DNA of 64,000 nucleotides from positions 1 through 64,000 of the forward strand of contig JAIROX010000001.1 of the NCBI GenBank assembly GCA_031257295.1. The letters are read 5' to 3'. The DNA is from Candidatus Nomurabacteria bacterium. Lineage in GTDB: Bacteria > Patescibacteriota > Saccharimonadia > Saccharimonadales > Saccharimonadaceae. Positions 58,829-64,000 of this stretch are shown here, one piece after another. The notes beneath the pieces were generated by a model, which saw only the letters and a list, made by a program, of their open reading frames with translations, had not been told where the DNA came from and did no database searches. Both the position numbers and the translations under genes were made by a program. The first letter of the stretch is position 1; each line of letters opens with the position of its first letter.

Positions 58829-59196
58829 CAACAAATACCCCAGAAAACATGCCGTTTTGCAATTTCTCACCCCTGAGCGAAAACGCAAAACTCTCGTCCT
58901 AAATGAAAAGTTGATGTTATACCCGTCCTGCATATAAAGGCGTGTGTTTTTACCGTTTTTTAGGCGATTATCTACTATTCAGAGCACCCATCAATCGCTT
59001 GAAAATCATAAGTTGATGGTATACCCATTTTGAGAATAAAAACGCAAAAAATCGTTTGGTCTCAGGGGCGTTTCGGGCAATGTAGGGGTATTCTGGCTGA
59101 CTATACCTGCTAGCACAAATTGGTTGACAAAGCTATACTATTGTTGTCTATAATACAACACATTTTCCTCAGGGGTCGTAGGTGTTAATAGGGGTA
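58829..59196. other. Intergenic region with a repeated 17-mer
   Basis: No gene seen. AAGTTGATGTTATACCC (58908-58924) and AAGTTGATGGTATACCC (59010-59026) are near-identical direct repeats 102 nt apart, each close to an AAAACGCAAAA-type patch. A -35/-10 pair TTGACA (59124-59129) and TATAAT (59149-59154) has a 19-nt spacer and is doubtful. Confidence 0.45.
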
Positions 59197-59328
59197 TTGA
59201 CTTTTTGCTCCGAGTTTGATATAATACCCTCATAGTAAACGAAGCAACTTCGTAGACCACTCGGTCAAGTCTATACTCACAATTAGCCCATCAGGTAACA
59301 CGCCTAGAATCGGGCATTTTTTATTTTC
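59197..59328 (+). ncRNA. Candidate small RNA with consensus promoter and terminator
   Basis: TTGACT (59197-59202), exactly 17 nt, TATAAT (59220-59225): start near 59232. The ~95-nt RNA has hairpins CGAAG-CAA-CTTCG, AGACC...GGTCAAGTCT, and a terminal GCCC/GGGC stem (59286-59289, 59312-59315) followed by T6. No reading frame. It precedes the small genes and recombinase of the accessory region. Confidence 0.55.
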
Positions 59329-59439
59329 AGCGAGTTTGAGTTCTCGTTTGTGGTGTTTGCTATACCAAAATAACTAATATCAACCTAAAGCACACCTCAA
59401 TATGCAGGTGTCGATTTGGTGCAGTCTCAAGGGGGGACG

Positions 59440-59628
59440 ATGAGCATCAAGAAACTTAAAAAAGAGCAGTTCACACTGCTACGCATTCTCCAGTTTGTCT
59501 ATGAAAGATTCACGGAGTTCGAAACGCATGTCGCACTAACTAGCAATGACATACAGCGTGGACGTAAAGCACTGAAAGAGCTAGAAGATGTCGCTCTAAA
59601 AAGCATAGGTAAACGTCGTGGAAACTAG
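59440..59628 (+). CDS. Small basic protein of the accessory region
   Basis: Not recognised. 62 residues from the ATG at 59440 (MSIKKLKKEQ), with AAGGGGGG 4-6 nt upstream. Basic and helical (KEQFTLLRILQFVYERF), ending KSIGKRRGN. Probably a DNA- or RNA-binding accessory factor of the element. The next small frame starts inside its last codons. Confidence 0.5.
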   Translation: MSIKKLKKEQFTLLRILQFVYERFTEFETHVALTSNDIQRGRKALKELEDVALKSIGKRRGN

Positions 59629-59758
59629 CATAGTACGTCAATATTTAGGCAAAGACATGCAGAACTTGAAGAAGTCTAAGCCTAGTAGTCAAGCACTGGA
59701 GCAAGCTAGGTTTTTTCTCTCACTTTTTAAGGCAAATAAGTTGCTACAACAGGGGTAG
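59618..59758 (+). CDS. Very small overlapping reading frame
   Basis: 46 codons from a GTG at 59618 that overlaps the previous stop by 11 nt: begins VETSIVRQYLGKDM, has KKSKPSSQALEQARFFLSLF, ends at TAG 59756-59758. The overlap and the helical, basic character suggest a coupled small protein, but nothing else supports it. Confidence 0.35.
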   Translation: METSIVRQYLGKDMQNLKKSKPSSQALEQARFFLSLFKANKLLQQG

Positions 59759-59870
59759 AGAGGTATAATAATAAGTGGCTATAACAATCAAGAACACTAA
59801 TTTGAGCATACAGATGGCGGACTCTGTTTTTCCTGTTCTTGGGAATATAGCCACAGAGTTCGCCTTTTGT
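59741..59870 (+). promoter_or_regulatory. Promoter and attenuator-like leader of the serine recombinase
   Basis: TTGCTA (59741-59746), 17 nt, TATAAT (59764-59769); start near 59776. Fold 1: GTGGCTATA with TATAGCCAC (59775-59783, 59846-59854) and CAAGAACA with TGTTCTTG (59789-59796, 59834-59841), together a 17-bp stem. Fold 2: GGCGGACTCTGT with ACAGAGTTCGCC (59816-59827, 59853-59864; one G-U) followed by TTTTG, an intrinsic terminator. The two folds share bases 59853-59854 and cannot nest, so they exclude each other unless a pseudoknot forms. The recombinase ATG is 36 nt past the terminator. Confidence 0.6.
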
Positions 59871-59900
59871 ATAGCAAGGGTTAGTAAAGGAGTATAAGTA

Positions 59901-61499
59901 ATGAATAAAAACGATAAAGTAAAGGCTATAGCACTCTGTCGAGTGTCTACGGTCAAGCAAGGTGTTGAGGGGTCAAGCCTTGAAGCACAAGAAACACGAG
60001 TGTATGACGCAGCAGCGTATTTTAACGCTGAGATAGTTAAGTTATGGAGCATTAAGCAGTCTAGTCGCAAGGGTAAAAACTACCAGCGCAAAGACCTTGT
60101 GGAGATGTTAGCCTTTGCCAAAGCTGATAAGCAGGTGCAGTACATTATCGTGGACGAACCAGACCGCTTTATGCGTGATATTGAGATGTATTACCACTGG
60201 AAAGTAGAGTTTAGGGAAAAGGCTGGAGCAAAACTGGTATACGCCAAGAAGCCTCATCTTGCTAACGATACGAGTTTAGTCGGTACGATGGAAGAAATGA
60301 TTGATGTGTTCCGTGGTGAAGCAGCCAATTTAGAACGTATCACTAAAACTACTAGCAACATGCAGGCTAGAGTTGCAGCTGGCTATTATCCTAGCAATCC
60401 TAAAACTGGTTATATGCGTTCAGAAACACCAGGGCTACATGTACCTAAAGAACCAGAGTGGTCAATGCTGCGGTCTGGCTTTTTGCAGGTGCTTGAAGGT
60501 GTACCGATTAAAGATGTAGTAGCTAGTATTAACGCTGCTGGCTATAAGCAAAAGACAGGCAAGTTTTTAGATACACATCGTTTTAAGATTATGCTCAATG
60601 ACCCCTTCTATGCTGGTATTGTTCAGATGTCTAGCTGGACGGTGAATCCTAACGGCTTACACAAAGCTATGATTACACCAGAGCAACACGAGCAACTAAA
60701 GAACATTGTTAAAGGTGTAGTGTACACGCCTCATAAGCAATACAATCCAGAGTTTCCCTTGTCTAAGATAATGACATGCAAAGAGTGTTTAGAAGAAGGT
60801 GCTAAGAACCCTAAGATTGTGGGTTATGTGAATAATAATGGCAGAGGCAACTACTACCAGCGATACAGGTGCAGAGCTTGCAAGAAGAACTACATACTAC
60901 GTGATGACTTACATGACGAGTTGGGCGATATACTGGCAGGCTTACGGCTTGCAGAAGCTAAGGTTAAAGATTTTCTAGCAGGTCTACGACATGTTTGGGA
61001 GCAAGAGCAAGCTACATCATTCAACACAACTGAAGGGCTAAAAACTCGCCTATCCTCGTTAGAGCACGACAAGAAAGAAGTTGTACTCAAACAAGTTCGG
61101 GGAACTCTAGCAGATGATAGAGCTGATATTGCCATAGAAGCATTAGACGAAGATATTGCTACTGTAAAGCAGCAGATTGAATCTATAACAACTGTTGAAC
61201 AGGATTTTGTAGAGTTCGTAGAGTTTGCCCTGAATACCGTAGAGGGTTTTAGGGAGAAGTTTTGGCAGCTAGACCAAGAACATCAGGTATGGTGTAAACA
61301 ATTACTGTTTCCTGATGGATTTTCTGTTTCACGAACCAAAAAAGTTTACACACCAACGATTAGTGATTTCTACCTCTGTATAAATACAGAAAAGAGCCAC
61401 GAAAATGACTCTTTTACTGCTGATTCTTCAATATGGTACGCGCGACAGGATTTGAACCTACGACCTCCGGCTCCGCAAGCCGACGCTCTATCCAGCTGA
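59901..61499 (+). CDS. Large serine recombinase (integrase)
   Basis: Site-specific recombinase of the phiC31/TP901 type. Resolvase domain 1-150: ALCRVSTVKQ with catalytic Ser16, IVDEPDRFMRDIEMY; recombinase domain ~165-260 (GYMRSETPGLHVPKEPEW); zinc ribbon CKECLEEG...YRCRACKKNY at ~293-335; coiled coil ~365-425. AAGGAG lies 8 nt before the ATG. The last ~22 codons (from about 61434) are the antisense of tRNA-Arg, so the frame crosses the element/host junction. In the free circle the C-terminus would differ. 532 residues. Confidence 0.92.
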   Translation: MNKNDKVKAIALCRVSTVKQGVEGSSLEAQETRVYDAAAYFNAEIVKLWSIKQSSRKGKNYQRKDLVEMLAFAKADKQVQYIIVDEPDRFMRDIEMYYHWKVEFREKAGAKLVYAKKPHLANDTSLVGTMEEMIDVFRGEAANLERITKTTSNMQARVAAGYYPSNPKTGYMRSETPGLHVPKEPEWSMLRSGFLQVLEGVPIKDVVASINAAGYKQKTGKFLDTHRFKIMLNDPFYAGIVQMSSWTVNPNGLHKAMITPEQHEQLKNIVKGVVYTPHKQYNPEFPLSKIMTCKECLEEGAKNPKIVGYVNNNGRGNYYQRYRCRACKKNYILRDDLHDELGDILAGLRLAEAKVKDFLAGLRHVWEQEQATSFNTTEGLKTRLSSLEHDKKEVVLKQVRGTLADDRADIAIEALDEDIATVKQQIESITTVEQDFVEFVEFALNTVEGFREKFWQLDQEHQVWCKQLLFPDGFSVSRTKKVYTPTISDFYLCINTEKSHENDSFTADSSIWYARQDLNLRPPAPQADALSS

Positions 61500-61510
61500 G
61501 CTACGCGCGC
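61434..61510 (-). tRNA. tRNA-Arg(GCG)
   Basis: Acceptor GCGCGCG/CGCGCGT (first pair G-U), D-arm GCTC-AGCTGGATA-GAGC, anticodon stem-loop TCGGC-TTGCGGA-GCCGG (anticodon GCG), T-arm ending with TTCAAAT, discriminator A and encoded CCA. The recombinase gene ends inside it on the other strand. Confidence 0.9.
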
Positions 61511-61536
61511 GTAGATGAAATTGTAGCATTTATTTA

Positions 61537-62148
61537 TCAGATACGCAATTTACGAATCAAGCGATCAATAGCGTCAAGCTTAACTTCTTGCATAGGCAGG
61601 TATGCGCCAAACATATCTACTATGGCCTCGCCCTGGTTCTCCGGGAAGTAAACTGTGGTGACGGGTGAGAAGTGCTTTTTAGGAATAAGGACGATTGAAA
61701 AATACTCATCCTCCTTAAGCACACCAAAAGCTTTAAACTGGTTAAAATCGTACAGGGTTTCGCCAATATGCAATCCCTTGCTGTTCAGGGAATAGTGAAT
61801 TTCACGAGGTGGACGCTTGATATAAACAATCAAGGCCGCTACTGACACCACTATCAAGATCACAAAAGTGACTGACTTAGCCAGAAAGATGGCTAAAGCC
61901 AGCAAGGCTGCAACTACTAGAATAAAAACCACAAACCACAAGCCGCCTTTTTGGTGCACGATATGCTCTCTAGCGTCCCAGTTGACAGTTTCACCAACGG
62001 GGGCTTCGGGCTCGTCAGGTTCTGTCAAAGCCTCTTCTGCAGGCTCGGCCACCGGTTCCGGAGCTTCTTCCAATGGTTCTGGCGCGAGATTAGTGTCTGG
62101 CGCATCATCATGCTGCCAGTAGTTTGCGCCATTTTTATCTGGTTCCAT
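61537..62148 (-). CDS. Membrane protein with acidic N-terminus and PH-like C-terminus
   Basis: 203 residues from the ATG at 62148 (MEPDKNGANYW): TATACT at 62155-62160 lies 6 nt upstream (leaderless), so the start six codons earlier, which lies in the promoter, is rejected. Acidic Pro/Glu-rich head (1-60), two transmembrane helices at ~70-110 (LWFVVFILVVAALLALAIFL; VTFVILIVVSVAALIVYI), and a ~85-residue beta-rich domain (EIHYSLNSKGLHIGETLYDF) like bacterial PH domains. Function unknown. Confidence 0.65.
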   Translation of the reverse strand: MEPDKNGANYWQHDDAPDTNLAPEPLEEAPEPVAEPAEEALTEPDEPEAPVGETVNWDAREHIVHQKGGLWFVVFILVVAALLALAIFLAKSVTFVILIVVSVAALIVYIKRPPREIHYSLNSKGLHIGETLYDFNQFKAFGVLKEDEYFSIVLIPKKHFSPVTTVYFPENQGEAIVDMFGAYLPMQEVKLDAIDRLIRKLRI

Positions 62149-62178
62149 AGTTCCAGTATATAACATAAGCGTTAAAAA

Positions 62179-62201
62179 GTAACCCCCGGCTTAGCCGAGG
62201 G
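62179..62201 (-). terminator. Terminator after the acyltransferase gene
   Basis: Minus strand: CCCTCGGC (62201-62194), TAA, GCCGGGGG (62190-62183), then TTACTTTTT. Confidence 0.7.
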
Positions 62202-62214
62202 ATTGCTTTTAACT

Positions 62215-63135
62215 TTACGAATACCAGTAGTCTACTGGTATCAAGTTCTCCATACTACGGAGGACTTGTGTGTCCGGGCGGGCGCCTAACTCAAGCATGG
62301 GCACCGGCTTGCCGATAGCCATGCCGTAGGGAATGAAAAGATTCAACTTATCAAAACCCCACCAGCACCAGTTCGGCAAAGTAACACCAACTGGGATGAT
62401 GTCGGTGTTAGCGCCTAGCTTGGCACGCTTAGCTGCCACGGTCAGCACCCCGACAGTAGGCGACACCTTACGGCCATCAGCACTTCTGCCAGTTTCGCGC
62501 TGGGCTTGGTCCACCCACAAGTGACGTTGGCGACCTGCCGACTGAGCCACTATGCTCATGCCGCCAGACTCTGTCAGCTCTAGGAGTCGTTCGACATAGC
62601 GTTTATCTAGAGCTACTTTGAGCTTTTCTAGATCAGCGCTGGCTTCGAGTCGTTGCATAGTCTTCGGCGTTAGCATCGGCACTAGTATAATGTCGATCCG
62701 CCTGAGCTTGCTAACAAACCCGCTCATCTCCTCAAACCAGGGGAGATTCACCGGCACTAAGACCGGCTTGTTTGGGAAAGTTAGGATCGCCCAGACTAAC
62801 GCTACTAACGGATCCGTCAGCGATGGGTGGTTGATAACGATGACTTTACCGCGGTCATCGGCCACACCATCGCAGTAACCCTTAGCGCGAAAGGGGAATA
62901 TCCGCTTCCACTGTCGCGCCACCTTGACGCGACGCCCCGCCCAGAGCTCCGGGTTTTCGGCCGCCGCTTTCAAGAAACTCGCCGGAAACAGTGTCTTCGA
63001 GAACAGCCAACGTGATATGCGCCCTGTTGCCGCCATGTCACGCTTTAATTCTAGGCCACCTGGCAGCTCTGCCAGAATAGTTTTTTCGCCTGTCGAAACT
63101 GTCTCGACAAGCCTATCTGTAATTTCAAAATTCAT
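62215..63135 (-). CDS. PlsC-like acyltransferase
   Basis: Probable glycerophosphate-type acyltransferase. VINHPSLTDPLVAL (~100-113) gives the NHx4D catalytic motif, and DIILVPML / GMSIVAQSAG match later blocks; PVGVTLPNW follows. Best read as 1-acylglycerol-3-phosphate acyltransferase-like, acting on lipid precursors at the membrane; the acyl donor is unknown. Start ATG at 63135 (MNFEITD) behind AAGGAGGTG with 5-8-nt spacing; the open frame upstream has no such site. 306 residues. Confidence 0.7.
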   Translation of the reverse strand: MNFEITDRLVETVSTGEKTILAELPGGLELKRDMAATGRISRWLFSKTLFPASFLKAAAENPELWAGRRVKVARQWKRIFPFRAKGYCDGVADDRGKVIVINHPSLTDPLVALVWAILTFPNKPVLVPVNLPWFEEMSGFVSKLRRIDIILVPMLTPKTMQRLEASADLEKLKVALDKRYVERLLELTESGGMSIVAQSAGRQRHLWVDQAQRETGRSADGRKVSPTVGVLTVAAKRAKLGANTDIIPVGVTLPNWCWWGFDKLNLFIPYGMAIGKPVPMLELGARPDTQVLRSMENLIPVDYWYS

Positions 63136-63227
63136 GAATACACCTCCTTGTCGAGACAATGATTTTAAATTACTCCCACGTATAGCCACATACTAAAACA
63201 ATCCGGGCGATATGTCCAGATTGTTTA

Positions 63228-63320
63228 TGGCGGAGGAGGGGAGATTCGAACTCCCGCACCAGGTCTCCCCGATCTAACGATTTAGCAAACCGTCCCCTTC
63301 AGCCACTTGGGTACTCCTCC
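63228..63320 (-). tRNA. tRNA-Ser(GCT)
   Basis: Acceptor GGAGGAG/CTCCTCC, D-arm with CCAAGTGGCTGAAGG, anticodon stem-loop ACGGT-TTGCTAA-ATCGT (anticodon GCT), long variable arm, T-arm GGGAG-TTCGAAT-CTCCC, G and encoded CCA. TATAAT lies just upstream (about 63337-63342 on the minus strand). Confidence 0.95.
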
Positions 63321-63412
63321 AGACGGTCTAACTACCAGATTATATCATAGAAGTGTAGACCAACCACATATTTTGTGCTATATTTTAGTTAGAATTTCAA
63401 GGAACCATCTAT

Positions 63413-63832
63413 ATGAAAACATCGATCAAGACAACCCTTATCAAATACGCGGTGGCCGTAAGCGCAGGTGCTACGCTTGCCAGTGGCAAAGTATTAGCAG
63501 CCGCTAGTGGTGTAACAGGTGGTATTTCGGGCGGCGCCAACGCTGCACGTGGTGATGGCCAGCCTAGCGACCTATTTGGTAACACCGGTATATTTACGCA
63601 AATTACTAATACTATCCTGTTCATTGTCGGCGCGCTGAGTGTTATCATGCTAATCTACGGCGGCTTACGCTACATCATCTCTGGTGGTGACAGCAAAAAG
63701 GTGACTGATGCTAAAAACACCATCATGTACGCCATCATCGGCCTGATCATCGCCGTACTGTCTTATGCAATCATCAACTTCGTGATTCGCGCTTTTGCCG
63801 ACCAAGGCAGTGGCGGCAGCCTAGAAGTTTAA
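63413..63832 (+). CDS. VirB2/TrbC-like pilin protein
   Basis: 139 residues: signal-like N-terminus (~8-30), a Gly/Ala-rich middle, and two strong transmembrane helices at ~62-82 (ILFIVGALSVIMLIYGGLRYI) and ~98-120 (IMYAIIGLIIAVLSYAIINF) separated by a short basic loop (SGGDSKKVTDAKN). This is the VirB2/TrbC pattern of type IV secretion pilins, common as single genes in CPR genomes. AAGGA lies ~9 nt before the ATG, a TATATT box ~30 nt upstream. A perfect hairpin terminator follows. Confidence 0.75.
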   Translation: MKTSIKTTLIKYAVAVSAGATLASGKVLAAASGVTGGISGGANAARGDGQPSDLFGNTGIFTQITNTILFIVGALSVIMLIYGGLRYIISGGDSKKVTDAKNTIMYAIIGLIIAVLSYAIINFVIRAFADQGSGGSLEV

Positions 63833-63852
63833 TCGTTTTTTGGGCAAAATCT

Positions 63853-63875
63853 AAACCCCCTCACAGAGGGGGTTT
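63853..63875. terminator. Bidirectional terminator
   Basis: AAACCCCCTC-ACA-GAGGGGGTTT, perfect 10-bp stem between the pilin gene and the convergent GAPDH gene. Confidence 0.85.
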
Positions 63876-63895
63876 AGTAATGTGCTGAGGTTAGG

Positions 63896-64000
63896 TTAGG
63901 CAGGGAGCGGGCAGTTTAGAGCTGCCAGCGCCAGGTGATACGCATACGCGTATTCATTGTCGTAACCGGCCACAATCTGGACGGTGCCGCCAATGACTAC
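63896..64000 (-). CDS. gap: Glyceraldehyde-3-phosphate dehydrogenase, 3' end
   Basis: The last 34 codons of a gene that continues beyond the window: VVIGGTVQIVAGYDNEYAYA and on to a TAA at 63896-63898. It matches the C-terminal GAPDH segment (V-VVxWYDNExGYSxR), with the usual Trp replaced by Gly. Too short for more than a family call; it would be the only glycolytic gene in the window. Confidence 0.7.
   Translation of the reverse strand, partial: VVIGGTVQIVAGYDNEYAYAYHLALAALNCPLPA

Overview
The window looks like part of the chromosome of a Patescibacterium (Candidate Phyla Radiation), most likely a Saccharibacterium (TM7). The reasons are a compact layout of single-copy housekeeping genes with start/stop overlaps, many tiny membrane-anchored proteins of no known family, shortened versions of large enzymes (788-residue PolA, RelA/SpoT without its C-terminal regulatory domains), Pro/Ala-rich tails, and no biosynthetic pathways beyond CTP synthase and one Mur-type ligase. 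TGA works as a stop codon (dnaG, orn, rep), so this is not one of the TGA=Gly lineages. A striking feature is promoter layout: at least fourteen gene starts sit 6-7 nt downstream of a TANNNT box, the mark of leaderless mRNAs. Operon-internal genes and the genes with long leaders use Shine-Dalgarno sites.

Layout. 1-25.1 kb is mostly core: a frameshifted surface protein, rpsO, greA, truB and a degenerate DHH protein; rpsT facing holA-mutM; polA; a large exported protein with an Fib_succ-type domain; relA/spoT; a P-loop kinase; a dnaG-rpoD-diacylglycerol kinase run, in which DnaG has lost all four zinc ligands; then orn, argS, a Nudix regulator-like protein and pyrG. 25.3-38.44 kb is an integrative element inserted in the anticodon loop of a tRNA-Ser(GGA) gene. 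It carries coupled rep-xis-int genes (the Rep resembles filamentous-phage gene II proteins), a complete type III restriction-modification system, a C5 methyltransferase, a DUF4143-type ATPase, and its own intact tRNA-Ser(GGA), which presumably replaces the host gene that it split. 38.5-54.5 kb is core again: a MacB-like ABC exporter, groS-groL under a CIRCE operator, a Mur ligase, tsaD, a FemA/X-type ligase carrying an in-frame palindromic insertion, ireB, valS, rlmH and a HIT protein. Two genes here have ~240-260-nt leaders that share the same pair of overlapping hairpins, and a stand-alone structured RNA precedes valS. 54.6-61.5 kb, between tRNA-Ser(CGA) and tRNA-Arg(GCG), is an accessory region. 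It starts with a scar in which the C-terminal piece of a Shedu-type defence protein abuts a serine recombinase lacking its catalytic domain, flanked by dense hairpin arrays. Two exported proteins, several structured RNAs and an intact large serine recombinase follow; the recombinase is preceded by an attenuator-like leader and its reading frame runs into tRNA-Arg. 61.5-64 kb holds a membrane protein, a PlsC-like acyltransferase, tRNA-Ser(GCT), a VirB2/TrbC-like pilin and the 3' end of a GAPDH gene.

Function: the core genes serve replication, transcription, translation, stress response and envelope assembly of a small host-dependent cell. The accessory genes are mobility and anti-phage functions, each lodged at a tRNA gene. 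All family calls come from reading motifs by eye; no database search was run.
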